Assembly: GCA_041391665.1 (NCBI GenBank)
Contig: JAWKNO010000001.1
Location: forward strand, 2,796,623 to 2,860,622
Length of the DNA stretch: 64,000 nt
Direction: 5' to 3'
Source: Bacteroidia bacterium
GTDB taxonomy: Bacteria > Bacteroidota > Bacteroidia > J057
Shown: piece after piece, positions 26,504 to 36,496 of the stretch
Layout of the letters: every line of letters begins with the position of its first letter
Numbering within the stretch: position 1 is the first letter of the stretch
Program-made: the position numbers and the translations under genes
The notes under the pieces: generated by a model
Database searches by the model: none
The model's input: only the letters and a program-made list of their open reading frames with translations
What the model was told of the DNA's origin: nothing

Positions 26504-29086
26504 ATGAAACATACATATAAAGTAAGCGGAATGTCTTGTGATACTTGTAGAACAAAAGTAGAAAAGACACTTAATGAAATAGATGGAATTACAAAAGCAA
26601 CAGTCAGTTTACCTGATAACGCTGTTGTAGAAATGGATACCCATGTTGCTATTGAAGTGATGCAAGAGGCATTAATTAAAGTAGGTGATTATACCATAGA
26701 AGTTTCTCATCAAATTGATATGGCTTCAGAAAAAAAGACAACTAGTTCTTGCTGTGGTGTAGATGATTCTCCAAAAAAGGAGGATAAATCAAGTTGTTGT
26801 GGCGGAGGTTCACATGGAAATGATAAACATCATCACAAAACAACCCCAAAAGCTGATGGAAACGGGACATATTATTGTCCTATGCATTGTGAAGGAGAAA
26901 AAACATACGATAAATCAGGAGATTGCCCAGTTTGTGGAATGCACTTGGTAGAACAACCTAAAGTCGTTTCTGGACAACAATATACCTGTCCTATGCACCC
27001 TGAAGTAGTTACAGATAAGCCTGGTTCTTGTCCAAAATGCGGAATGGATTTAGTTCCTCTAGCCCCTAGCGAGAGTGCTGAACAAAAAACATACAAAGAG
27101 TTGGTGAAGAAAATGATAGTGGCTACTATTTTTACTTTGCCTGTTTTTGTAATTGCCATGGGAGATTTAATTCCTGGAAATCCATTGGCTAAAATGATGA
27201 GTCAAGAGAATTGGAACTGGGTACAATTAATTTTAACCATCCCTGTAGTGTTTTATGCGTGTTGGATGTTTTTTGTGCGAGCATGGAAATCTATCATTAC
27301 TTGGAATTTAAACATGTTTACCTTGGTAGGAATTGGAACTGGTGTAGCATTTTTATTCAGTGTAGTAGGGATGTTTTTTCCAGATGTATTTCCCGATGAA
27401 TTTAAAACCGAATCAGGTACAGTCTTGCTTTATTTTGAAGCAGCAGCAGTAATCTTAACACTGGTTTTATTAGGTCAATTATTAGAAGCAAGAGCACACA
27501 GTCAAACCAGTGGCGCAATTAAAGAACTATTAAAATTAGCTCCATCAGAAGCAGTTTTAGTGGCCAACGGAGAAGATAAAGTAATTTCTATACACGATAT
27601 ACAAGTAGGGAATTTCTTGAGAGTTAAACCCGGAGATAAGATACCGGTTGATGGGAAAATCTCAGAAGGACATAGTAGTATTGATGAATCTATGATTTCA
27701 GGAGAACCTATTCCTGTAGATAAAAAAGTAGGAGATAAAGTAAGTTCAGGGACAATTAATGGGAACAAGTCATTTATAATGGTTGCCGAAAGAGTTGGGG
27801 CAGATACGCTGCTTTCTCAAATAATTCAAATGGTAAATGATGCGAGTCGTTCACGTGCCCCGATTCAAAAATTGGTAGATACCATTGCGAAGTATTTTGT
27901 ACCTATCGTAATTACCGTTGCCCTCATCACATTTGGTATTTGGGCAGCTTTCGGTCCAGAACCGGCTTATGTTTATGGTTTTGTCAACGCTATTGCTGTA
28001 TTGATTATAGCTTGTCCTTGCGCACTAGGTCTAGCTACTCCAATGTCAGTAATGGTGGGTGTTGGAAAAGGAGCTCAATCAGGTGTTTTAATTAAAAATG
28101 CAGAAGCACTCGAAACCATGAACAAAGTAAATGTTTTGATTACTGATAAAACAGGAACGATTACCGAAGGAAGGCCATCAGTAGAAAAGGTTTATGCTAC
28201 AGACGGAAATAATGAAACCGATTTGTTAACGCAAATTGCTTCATTAAACCAGTATAGTGAACATCCTTTAGCCGAAGCAGTAGTAAAATATGGAAAGGCG
28301 AAAGGAGTTCAATTAATTGATGTGAAAGATTTTGAGGGGGTTACAGGAAAAGGAGTAATAGGTACTGTGAATGATAAAAAAATTGCATTGGGTAATTTGA
28401 AATTGATGGAGAAAGTGAATGCTACAATTCCTGATGATTTATATGCTAAAATTATTGCAGAACAGAAATTAGGTAAAACGGTTTCTTATATAGCTGTTGA
28501 TGCAAAGGTTGTTGGGTATGTAGCTATTTCAGATGCTATAAAAGAATCAAGTAAAAGAGCCATAGCTGAACTAATAAGTATGGGAGTAGAAGTGATTATG
28601 ATGACAGGAGATAATGCGAATACTGCAAAAGCTGTAGCAGACACATTAAACTTGAGCGACTTTAAAGCAGATTGTTTGCCAGAAGATAAATTACAAGCGA
28701 TAAAGGACTTACAGGCTCAAGGTAAGGTGGTAGCAATGGCTGGTGATGGAATTAATGATTCTCCTGCATTAGCACAATCGGATGTAGGAATTGCTATGGG
28801 AACAGGAACAGATGTAGCCATTGAAAGTTCAGAAATTACATTAGTGAAAGGAGATTTACATGGGATTGTAAAAGCAAAGAACCTTAGTCATAAGGTAATG
28901 GTTAACATTAAGCAAAACTTATTTTTTGCTTTTATCTATAATGTTTTGGGTGTCCCAATTGCTGCAGGAGCGTTGTTCCCTATTTTTGGAATTTTACTTT
29001 CTCCTATGATTGCAGCAGCAGCTATGAGTTTTAGTTCTGTGTCAGTTATTGCAAACTCCTTAAGGTTGAGGGGAGTGAAGATTTGA
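26504..29086 (+). CDS. copA: Copper-translocating P1B-type ATPase with three N-terminal metal-binding modules
   Basis: The product has 860 residues. Order: HMA with GMSCDTC (Cys12, Cys15); a Cys/His-rich linker with two SSCCG clusters and HHH; two zinc-ribbon-like modules with CPM(H) and CP.CGM.LV (about 125-152 and 161-188); then the ATPase core with CPC in the transport helix (near 504), DKTGT (near 548) and GDGIND (near 747). It exports Cu(I) from the cytosol using ATP. The extra modules go beyond the usual one or two HMAs and may sense or load metal. Confidence 0.95.
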   Translation: MKHTYKVSGMSCDTCRTKVEKTLNEIDGITKATVSLPDNAVVEMDTHVAIEVMQEALIKVGDYTIEVSHQIDMASEKKTTSSCCGVDDSPKKEDKSSCCGGGSHGNDKHHHKTTPKADGNGTYYCPMHCEGEKTYDKSGDCPVCGMHLVEQPKVVSGQQYTCPMHPEVVTDKPGSCPKCGMDLVPLAPSESAEQKTYKELVKKMIVATIFTLPVFVIAMGDLIPGNPLAKMMSQENWNWVQLILTIPVVFYACWMFFVRAWKSIITWNLNMFTLVGIGTGVAFLFSVVGMFFPDVFPDEFKTESGTVLLYFEAAAVILTLVLLGQLLEARAHSQTSGAIKELLKLAPSEAVLVANGEDKVISIHDIQVGNFLRVKPGDKIPVDGKISEGHSSIDESMISGEPIPVDKKVGDKVSSGTINGNKSFIMVAERVGADTLLSQIIQMVNDASRSRAPIQKLVDTIAKYFVPIVITVALITFGIWAAFGPEPAYVYGFVNAIAVLIIACPCALGLATPMSVMVGVGKGAQSGVLIKNAEALETMNKVNVLITDKTGTITEGRPSVEKVYATDGNNETDLLTQIASLNQYSEHPLAEAVVKYGKAKGVQLIDVKDFEGVTGKGVIGTVNDKKIALGNLKLMEKVNATIPDDLYAKIIAEQKLGKTVSYIAVDAKVVGYVAISDAIKESSKRAIAELISMGVEVIMMTGDNANTAKAVADTLNLSDFKADCLPEDKLQAIKDLQAQGKVVAMAGDGINDSPALAQSDVGIAMGTGTDVAIESSEITLVKGDLHGIVKAKNLSHKVMVNIKQNLFFAFIYNVLGVPIAAGALFPIFGILLSPMIAAAAMSFSSVSVIANSLRLRGVKI

Positions 29087-29097
29087 TTTAAGAAAAT

Positions 29098-30837
29098 TTG
29101 GCTAAATTAATTCAAATATTCAATTTTTTAAATCTACTGGTTTCCATATCTGTGATAGGAACATTGGTATGGTGGCATGGTTATGAGTACCAGCCACACT
29201 ACCTGCACCCTCACTTGCTTTACCTGAACATTTGCTTTGGTTTTTACCTCATTCAATTTGGGTTTAGAGCAAAACTATCAGGTAATGTCAGTGACCACTT
29301 TAGCAGGAATAGATTAGAGTATCTGTTCTTTTTGTTTTTTATTTTGGAGTTCCTGATGAACTGGTTGCTGGATTTTTCAATCATACGTTTATTACTATCC
29401 TTTACTAGTATTGAAAACCATGACCATGTTTTCATCCTTTTCCTTCATGTATGGTTGTTATTTATTGTTGGTATTGAATTAGGCAAAGCCACTTCCCGGA
29501 GTACCATTTGGAAAATCTCCCCTCCGATACTGTTCATTCTGTCCTTTGTGGTGCTTATCATAATCGGTAGTTCCCTATTAATGCTTCCCGAAATGAGTGC
29601 TGACAAGCAGGGAATGTCATTTATAGATGCCTTGTTCACTTCCATTAGTGCCAATTGTGTTACTGGCTTGATAGTAGTTGATACCGCTACCTTTTTTTCG
29701 TTGAAGGGAAAAGTATTAATCCTGTTACTTATCCAGTTCGGAGGGTTAAACATTATTGCTTTCGCAACCTATTTTATTTCCTTTTTCCGCAAAAGTGTAG
29801 AAGGACATAGAAACCGTACGACCATCAAAGAATTGCTCCACACCGATAGTCTGGACAGTACAAAGAACATGGTGAAAATGGTTGTGTTTACCACATTGAT
29901 TATTGAGTTTATCGGAACAGTCATACTTTATCATCAATGGGATCCGCAGGTGGGATTTTCTGACAATTCAGAAAAGCTATTTTATTCTGTGTTTCACGCC
30001 ATATCCGCTTTTAACAATGCCGGATTTACCTTATTTACAGATGGCTTTGCAAGTGCTATTGTGCAAAGTACATTTACTCTGCACATTACTGTTGCACTGT
30101 TGATTGTTCTGGGAGGATTAGGATTTACTACAATACAAGACACGTTCAGCCTTTTCAAACACAGGTTTCGCACGAAATTACCCGTACAAAGCAAAATTGC
30201 CTGGCTCAGTACCATATTGCTGGTTTTCGTTGGGGCAGCTGTATTTTTCATTGCTGAAAAAGGCAACACACTTGGTAAGCAAGATTTTTCGGAAGCAATA
30301 ACAACTTCCTTTTTTCAATCTGTTACTGCACGTACTGCAGGATTCAATACAGTTCCCTTCTCAAACCTAACCCCCATTGTGATAGTGGCTACAATGATAT
30401 TGATGTTTATAGGAGCTTCATCTGGCTCTACCGGAGGTGGTATCAAAACCTCCACATTTACTGTTCTGCTTTTGGCGATTGTTAAAAGAAAGGAAAAAGC
30501 AATTGATTATGGAACATCCTTTTTGACGGGTGTGCTGGTGAAAAAGGCTGGAACTATTCTGCTTTACTCCTTTGGGGTAATTGTTGTAAGTGTAATCATC
30601 TTGATAATAGTAGAACCCGATAAAACAATTGTTCAATTATGCTTTGAGGAAATTTCAGCATTTGGCACAGTGGGGTTATCCACTGGGATTACACCCGAAC
30701 TTTCAACCGTTGGTAAGTCTGTCATCATGGCAAGCATGTTCATAGGACGGATCGGGCCATTGGCATTGGCTTATGCGTTAATCAGGAACATCCACGTATC
30801 AAAACAAAAAACCGAACAGGGAATTATGATTGGATAA
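29098..30837 (+). CDS. trkH: TrkH/KtrB-family potassium uptake protein
   Basis: The product has 579 residues from a TTG start. It contains four pore-loop repeats with the K+ filter glycine: NCVTGLIVVD, FNNAGFTLF, TARTAGFNTV and FGTVGLSTG. Many TM helices lie around them. It is an inner-membrane K+ (or Na+-coupled) transporter that normally works with a cytosolic TrkA/KtrA ring, which is not seen in this window. It lies 11 bp after the Cu ATPase, so it is probably co-transcribed. K+ uptake could offset membrane potential stress during metal exposure, but this is inference. Confidence 0.92.
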   Translation: MAKLIQIFNFLNLLVSISVIGTLVWWHGYEYQPHYLHPHLLYLNICFGFYLIQFGFRAKLSGNVSDHFSRNRLEYLFFLFFILEFLMNWLLDFSIIRLLLSFTSIENHDHVFILFLHVWLLFIVGIELGKATSRSTIWKISPPILFILSFVVLIIIGSSLLMLPEMSADKQGMSFIDALFTSISANCVTGLIVVDTATFFSLKGKVLILLLIQFGGLNIIAFATYFISFFRKSVEGHRNRTTIKELLHTDSLDSTKNMVKMVVFTTLIIEFIGTVILYHQWDPQVGFSDNSEKLFYSVFHAISAFNNAGFTLFTDGFASAIVQSTFTLHITVALLIVLGGLGFTTIQDTFSLFKHRFRTKLPVQSKIAWLSTILLVFVGAAVFFIAEKGNTLGKQDFSEAITTSFFQSVTARTAGFNTVPFSNLTPIVIVATMILMFIGASSGSTGGGIKTSTFTVLLLAIVKRKEKAIDYGTSFLTGVLVKKAGTILLYSFGVIVVSVIILIIVEPDKTIVQLCFEEISAFGTVGLSTGITPELSTVGKSVIMASMFIGRIGPLALAYALIRNIHVSKQKTEQGIMIG

Positions 30838-30864
30838 AACACACGACTGAAATAGAGAATAAAA

Positions 30865-31000
30865 ATGTCAACAAAGACCTTAAAGATCAAAAAAAAAAAC
30901 ATGTGCTGCTCACGATATTTTGGCCGTTGTAAGAATGGAAATGGAAAAACTGAACCTTGAGATAGTAGCAATTAATTTATTAGACTATATAAACTTTTAG
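30865..31000 (+). pseudogene. Decayed HMA-AraC regulator fragment
   Basis: An ATG opens MSTKTLKIK, then a run of ten A bases disrupts the frame. After it, one frame reads NMCCSR and the neighbouring frame reads CAAHDILAVVRMEMEKLNLE, then IVAINL. This matches the N-terminal HMA-like domain of the intact regulators (KIHIKNMVCPRCIDTVRD). The AraC part is missing. It is therefore a frame-shifted, truncated remnant of a third such regulator. Confidence 0.6.
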
Positions 31001-31027
31001 TCAAGGTGAAACGTATATTTAAGGCTC

Positions 31028-31441
31028 ATGAATGAAAAATTAGAACAAAAATTATTATCGAAAAAAATCAAGCCTACAACCATGCGGTTATTGGTACTGC
31101 AACAATTGATGCAGCGTTCCAGTGCTATAGGTTTAACCGAATTGGAAAGTTCATTTGAACGGGTAGATCGTACCACCTTATACCGCACCTTAAAAACGTT
31201 TGAAAAAAACAAACTTATTCATAGCATTGATGATGGAACCGGAGTTCCTAAATACGCACTTTGTCTGGAAGGATGTGAATGTAATCCCGAAGACCTTCAC
31301 GTTCACTTTCATTGTACCCACTGTAAAGAAACTTTTTGTGTTACGCAAACAAGTGTGCCAATGGTGCAACTACCTGTTAATTTTGAGCTTGCGGAAATCA
31401 ATATGGTCATAAAGGGTATTTGCGGAAATTGCAAACAGTAA
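31028..31441 (+). CDS. Fur-family transcriptional repressor
   Basis: The 137-residue product has a winged-helix N-terminal domain (RLLVLQQLMQRSS, then VDRTTLYRTLKTFEKNKLI) and a metal-binding C-terminal part. The latter has HVHFHCTHCKETFC and a final GICGNCKQ, the structural zinc CxxC pairs. It resembles Zur/PerR-type small Fur proteins. A short dyad GACTA...TAGTC lies about 40 bp upstream. It probably represses the downstream RND/ATPase genes until a divalent metal signal changes. Confidence 0.9.
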   Translation: MNEKLEQKLLSKKIKPTTMRLLVLQQLMQRSSAIGLTELESSFERVDRTTLYRTLKTFEKNKLIHSIDDGTGVPKYALCLEGCECNPEDLHVHFHCTHCKETFCVTQTSVPMVQLPVNFELAEINMVIKGICGNCKQ

Positions 31442-31487
31442 CTTTGCAATACCATTGCATTTCCTTTTTCCTTAAATTTGTGGTCAA

Positions 31488-31817
31488 ATGAAATTCTTCG
31501 CAGTCATATTAGCCACTTTTATTTTGGTTCTATCTATAGTACCATTTGAGGGTGCTTGCTGTGATACACAATGCGAAGAAGTTTATTCTGGACTGGATAC
31601 TAAATCTGACCAAGAGAACAATGGAGGTCAACAAAATGAAACATGTCCTCCTCTATGTGGCTGCCAATGTAGCCACATTCACGTAATCTCTGTTGTTTAT
31701 AATAAAGTTGATCGTCAATTAGCTCCGGTTAATGACAATAAGCTACTAAGAGCTTATAACGATGGCATTTCTTTCGATTTAATTCATGCCATTTGGCATC
31801 CGCCAAAAATTTCCTAA
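31488..31817 (+). CDS. DUF6660-like secreted cysteine-rich protein
   Basis: The 109-residue product has a signal peptide (about 1-20), then ACCDTQCEE and CPPLCGCQCSHIHVIS. The motif set matches small proteins found upstream of CzcA pumps in Bacteroidota. The Cys/His cluster could bind metal in the periplasm. It sits in a regulator-to-pump gap like that of the HYC_CC_PP protein, which looks like its functional counterpart in the first block. Confidence 0.75.
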   Translation: MKFFAVILATFILVLSIVPFEGACCDTQCEEVYSGLDTKSDQENNGGQQNETCPPLCGCQCSHIHVISVVYNKVDRQLAPVNDNKLLRAYNDGISFDLIHAIWHPPKIS

Positions 31818-31973
31818 TAGTTATCAAATTGTTGTATTGATTAAACACATGAGAAGCAAATAAACTTTGTTTGCTAAGTGTGATGGTACACACATCTAAC
31901 ATCCGATAACAACTTCCCGCAGTATTATTTTTAATGTCTTACAGCTATTCCTGTAAAAATCACCTCCAAATAA

Positions 31974-32111
31974 ATGGGGAAATGGAAGAAAAAGATACCC
32001 TTGTGGCAAAATATTATAAGAATTGTAGTCATCGTGCTATTCAGCACCCTTTTGATACTCGCTATTATTGGTCGGCTTTGGCATTACTACACAAAACACT
32101 TAAATCAATAG
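31974..32111 (+). CDS. Small single-pass membrane protein before the CzcA fusion
   Basis: The product is 45 residues long: MGKWKKKIP at the start, then a hydrophobic helix (IVVIVLFSTLLILAIIG) and a short tail ending YTKHLNQ. The stop lies 3 bp before the RND start codon, consistent with coupling. A longer open frame overlaps it in another phase but has no membrane or conserved features. Its role is unknown; it may assist pump assembly. Confidence 0.6.
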   Translation: MGKWKKKIPLWQNIIRIVVIVLFSTLLILAIIGRLWHYYTKHLNQ

Positions 32112-32114
32112 TTC

Positions 32115-35100
32115 ATGATAGATAAACTCATAGCGTTCTCAATAAAGAACAAATTAATAGTCGGGCTGTTTGTAGTGGCACTTATTATTTGGGGTGGTTA
32201 CTCCGTAAATAAGCTCCCGATAGATGCTGTACCTGACATCACAAACAACCAGGTACAAGTGCTCACACTTGCACCCACACTTGCAGCACAAGAGGTAGAG
32301 CAGTTTATTACCTACCCCATTGAAATTGCATTGGCCAATGTGCCAGGAGTAATTGAAAAGCGTTCAATCTCACGATTTGGGATTTCGGTAGTAACGATTG
32401 TTTTTAAAGATAATATGGACACCTATCTGGCCAGACAACTTGTAACGGAACGATTGAAAGAAGCTGAACAAGATATTCCCAAAGGTTTGGGATCTCCTGA
32501 ACTGGCTCCTATCACAACTGGCTTGGGTGAAATATACCATTATGTTTTACATACAGACCCAGGCTATGATACCGTCTATTCTGCAATGGAGCTGCGAACC
32601 ATCCAAGACTGGATAGTAAAAAGACAGTTAGCAGGAACGGAGGGAATAGCTGAAATAAGTGGATGGGGTGGATTCCTAAAACAATATGAAGTAGCCATCA
32701 ATCCTGAAAAGCTCAATAGCATGAATGTAAGCATTGCGGAAGTTTTCAAAGCATTGGAAAAAAACAACGAAAACACAGGTGGTGCATACATTGAAAAAGG
32801 TTCCAATGCCTATTTTATTAGAGGTATCGGGCTTGCCAAAAAATTGGAGGACATAGAAAAAATAATTGTAAAAAGCGAAAAGGGAGTACCTATTCTCATT
32901 CGTGATGTGTCAACAGTTCGGTACGGAAATGCAATTCGATATGGTGCAGTTACACGAAATGGAGAAGGTGAAGTTGTTGCCGGTGTAACGCTGATGTTAA
33001 AAGGAGCCAATACAGCCGAAGTTGTTGAGCGAGTAAAAGAAAAGGTGAAGACCATACAAAAGTCATTACCAGAAGGGGTTACAATTGAACCTTTTATTGA
33101 CAGAACTAAACTCATTGACAAGGCGATCGGCACAGTTAGCAAAAATCTTATTGAAGGTGCGTTGATCGTCATCTTTATCCTGGTATTGCTTCTTGGAAAT
33201 GCGAGGGCAGGATTAATCGTTGCTTCGGTTATCCCTTTATCCATGCTATTTGCATTTGCCATGATGAACCTTTTTGGTGTTTCTGGAAACTTAATGAGTT
33301 TAGGAGCAATAGATTTTGGATTGATTGTAGATGGTGCTGTGATTATAGTAGAAAGTATAGTCCATCGAATTACCAGTCTAAAGAATACCAAGCGGATGAA
33401 CCAAGCAGAAATGGATGAAGAAGTTTATCAAGCATCTTCAAAAATCAGAAGTTCGGCTGCATTTGGAGAAATTATCATCTTAATTGTTTATTTCCCGATA
33501 CTGGCTCTTGTAGGCATTGAAGGTAAAATGTTTGGGCCAATGGCACAGACGGTTTCATTTGCAATTTTAGGAGCATTTTTACTATCACTTACCTATGTCC
33601 CTATGGCTTCGGCTTTATTCCTAAGTAAAAAAATCAGCCATAAAAGGACTATTTCAGATAGGATAATGGACTTTTTTCAAAAGCTCTATAATCCGGTCAT
33701 TCATTACGCATTAAAGCATAAGATAGCAGTTCTCAGTATTGCGGTTGGTTTATTTGCCATTAGCTTATTCACATTCAGTCGTATGGGGGGAGAATTTATT
33801 CCAACACTTGAAGAAGGAGACCTTACTGTGGAGGCAACACTGATGCAAGGAACATCTTTGTCGCAAACGGTTAAAACCATTACTGAAATGGAAAAAATAT
33901 TGATAAATAAATTTCCAGAAGTAACCGAAGTAGTTTCAAGAATTGGAAGTTCAGAAATTCCTACTGACCCTATGCCGATTGAAAGAGCCGATGTAATGGT
34001 GATTCTAAAAGACAAGTCAGAATGGACAAGTGCCGACAATAGGTTGGAATTGATGGAGCAAATGGAAGAAGCATTAGAAGTCCAGTTGGGTGTTCGGGTA
34101 GAGATTACACAACCCATCCAAATGCGTTTTAATGAATTGATGACCGGTATTCGGCAGGACGTAGCCGTCAAAATTTACGGAGAAGATTTGGATGTATTAG
34201 CTCTAAAGGCAGATGAAGTAGCAGATATTATTTCATCCGTAGATGGTATTAGCGAACCATTTGTAGAGCGAATTGCAGGACTTCCACAAATCAATGTTGA
34301 ATACAACCGAGATAAAATAGCACAGTATGAATTAAATATTGAGGATGTTAATACAGTCTTAAAGACAGCATTCGCTGGCCAAGTAGCTGGAGTAATATAT
34401 GAAGGTGAAAGACGATTTGATATGGTGGTAAGGTTAAACCAAGACTTTCGTACGGATATTGACGACATCAGCTCATTGTTTATTCCTCTTCCGTCAGGCA
34501 AACAAGTTCCGTTAAGCCAGCTTGCAACGGTAAAATTTCAGGAAGGGCCTGCACAAATTTCACGTGATGATACCAAAAGACGAATTTTTGTCGGCTTTAA
34601 TGTCAGAGACAGGGATGTACAGTCAGTAGTTGAAGAAATTCAAGGAAAATTAGATGAACAGTTAAAACTGCCTTCTGGATATTACATCACTTATGGAGGT
34701 CAGTTTGAAAATCTGATAGCAGCCAAAAAAAGATTAGCCATTGCCGTACCAGCAGCATTGTTGCTGATTTTCGCATTGCTGTTCTTTACTTTCCGGTCTA
34801 TCAAACAATCGTTATTGATATTTACAGCGATCCCTTTGTCCGCTATCGGTGGTATTTTTGCTTTGTATTTCAGGGATATGCCTTTTAGTATATCCGCTGG
34901 GGTTGGATTTATTGCCTTGTTTGGTGTAGCAGTACTAAACGGTATCGTATTAATAGGTTATTTCAATCGCTTGAAAGAAGAAGGGATGACTGACATAACC
35001 GAACGGGTATTAACAGGGACAAGAGTGAGACTACGACCAGTTATTATGACGGCTGCAGTGGCTTCTTTAGGATTCTTGCCAATGGCATTATCATCAACAG

Positions 35101-36494
35101 CAGGTGCAGAAGTTCAAAAACCTTTGGCAACGGTAGTCATAGGGGGCTTACTATCAGCCACACTGTTGACATTGGTAGTGCTTCCCATATTGTACATCCT
35201 TGTTTCGAGTGTCTATAAAAGAAAAGGAGGTATCAATAAGACAGCAATGATTATTGTGTTGGTATCCGGCAGCTTCATGTTTGCTCCTTCAAAGGCGAAT
35301 GCACAGACCGATTCTGCCTCTGTTTTGACCTTAGACCAAGCCATTGAGCAAGCGGTAAAAAACAACTCTAGCATTAAATCTGCCAACTTGGAAGTGGAAC
35401 GACAAAAAACCCTCAAAAGGGCTTCCTTTGATTTAGGTAAAACCAATTTTGACTACCAACAGGGACAATTCAATAGTCCGTTAGTAGATGATAACAAATT
35501 CGGGATTTCCCAAAATTTCTCTTTGCCTACGGTATATTCCAGCCAAGCTCGATTGACCCAGGCAAATATTAAAGGAAGTGAGCAACGATTGGCAGTTACC
35601 CAAAACGAGCTGATTGGTCAGGTAAAATCTACCTATTATCAATTGGTGTATTTGAATGCTTTACTGGACTTATTTCGTTCACAGGATAGCATATACAGTA
35701 ATTTTAAAAAGGCTGCGGAACTTCGGTTTAAAACAGGTGAAGCCAATTTACTGGAAAAAACAACTGCTGAAACGCAGTTGATGGAAGTGAGGAATAAGAT
35801 TGTCCAAGCCGAAGCGAATATTCAAATATTCCGAAGGCAGTTACAAGCATTATTGCAAATCGACCATCCTGCTGCAATTGCCAGAACCGAACTGGAAATA
35901 AAAGCAATTGACTTGCCTAAAGATAGTATGGCTCTTAATAGCAACCCCTATTTGGCTTATATCAGGCAACAGGTCGCAATTAGTCAGGCAGCTACGAAAG
36001 TAGAACGTTCAAAATTGTTGCCAGAGTTTTCGATAGGATATGTTAGCCAATCAATGATTGGAACAGAAACCATCAATGGAGTGGATCAGAATTTCACATC
36101 TACTGATAGGTTTTCAGCATTTAAAGTCGGGGTGGCCATTCCATTATGGTTTAGACCTCAAGCTGCTAAAATAAAGGCCGGCAAAATCAGTCAGGACATT
36201 GCAATAGCTGATTTGGAGTATTATCAAGCGACTATTCAGTCAGAATTTGAACAACTTGTCCAACAATTATTTAAATATCAAAGTGTACTGGACTATTATT
36301 CCCAACAAGCAATACCAAATTCAGCATTGATTATCCGAAATGCGGAAAAAGGGTATAAAGCAGGAGAGATAGGATATGTTGAGTATGTACAAGGCATTAA
36401 TACCGCCTTGTCTATTAAATCAGCATATCAAGAGAATCTCAATCAGTACAATCAAACCATTATCTCACTTGAAACCATTATAGGAGGAAAATAA
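32115..36494 (+). CDS. czcA: CzcA-type heavy-metal RND pump fused to a TolC-like channel
   Basis: The product has 1459 residues. The first 1040 or so form the RND pump, with IDAVPDITNNQVQV and the TM4 motif DFGLIVDGAVIIVES that marks divalent-metal (Zn/Co/Cd/Ni) pumps. From about residue 1045 a hydrophobic signal-like helix is followed by TolC-type helices (LTLDQAIEQAVKNN and a later repeat). The pump and outer-membrane channel thus form one chain, presumably cleaved or threaded after the second signal. The fusion is common in Bacteroidota. The adaptor follows 2 bp later. Confidence 0.93.
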   Translation: MIDKLIAFSIKNKLIVGLFVVALIIWGGYSVNKLPIDAVPDITNNQVQVLTLAPTLAAQEVEQFITYPIEIALANVPGVIEKRSISRFGISVVTIVFKDNMDTYLARQLVTERLKEAEQDIPKGLGSPELAPITTGLGEIYHYVLHTDPGYDTVYSAMELRTIQDWIVKRQLAGTEGIAEISGWGGFLKQYEVAINPEKLNSMNVSIAEVFKALEKNNENTGGAYIEKGSNAYFIRGIGLAKKLEDIEKIIVKSEKGVPILIRDVSTVRYGNAIRYGAVTRNGEGEVVAGVTLMLKGANTAEVVERVKEKVKTIQKSLPEGVTIEPFIDRTKLIDKAIGTVSKNLIEGALIVIFILVLLLGNARAGLIVASVIPLSMLFAFAMMNLFGVSGNLMSLGAIDFGLIVDGAVIIVESIVHRITSLKNTKRMNQAEMDEEVYQASSKIRSSAAFGEIIILIVYFPILALVGIEGKMFGPMAQTVSFAILGAFLLSLTYVPMASALFLSKKISHKRTISDRIMDFFQKLYNPVIHYALKHKIAVLSIAVGLFAISLFTFSRMGGEFIPTLEEGDLTVEATLMQGTSLSQTVKTITEMEKILINKFPEVTEVVSRIGSSEIPTDPMPIERADVMVILKDKSEWTSADNRLELMEQMEEALEVQLGVRVEITQPIQMRFNELMTGIRQDVAVKIYGEDLDVLALKADEVADIISSVDGISEPFVERIAGLPQINVEYNRDKIAQYELNIEDVNTVLKTAFAGQVAGVIYEGERRFDMVVRLNQDFRTDIDDISSLFIPLPSGKQVPLSQLATVKFQEGPAQISRDDTKRRIFVGFNVRDRDVQSVVEEIQGKLDEQLKLPSGYYITYGGQFENLIAAKKRLAIAVPAALLLIFALLFFTFRSIKQSLLIFTAIPLSAIGGIFALYFRDMPFSISAGVGFIALFGVAVLNGIVLIGYFNRLKEEGMTDITERVLTGTRVRLRPVIMTAAVASLGFLPMALSSTAGAEVQKPLATVVIGGLLSATLLTLVVLPILYILVSSVYKRKGGINKTAMIIVLVSGSFMFAPSKANAQTDSASVLTLDQAIEQAVKNNSSIKSANLEVERQKTLKRASFDLGKTNFDYQQGQFNSPLVDDNKFGISQNFSLPTVYSSQARLTQANIKGSEQRLAVTQNELIGQVKSTYYQLVYLNALLDLFRSQDSIYSNFKKAAELRFKTGEANLLEKTTAETQLMEVRNKIVQAEANIQIFRRQLQALLQIDHPAAIARTELEIKAIDLPKDSMALNSNPYLAYIRQQVAISQAATKVERSKLLPEFSIGYVSQSMIGTETINGVDQNFTSTDRFSAFKVGVAIPLWFRPQAAKIKAGKISQDIAIADLEYYQATIQSEFEQLVQQLFKYQSVLDYYSQQAIPNSALIIRNAEKGYKAGEIGYVEYVQGINTALSIKSAYQENLNQYNQTIISLETIIGGK

Positions 36495-36496
36495 TT

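Noticed and set aside
31934..32125. 63-residue + strand frame before the CzcA fusion
   Set aside because: It overlaps the pump start and has no domain. A 45-residue TM frame in another phase ends 3 bp before the pump and fits better.
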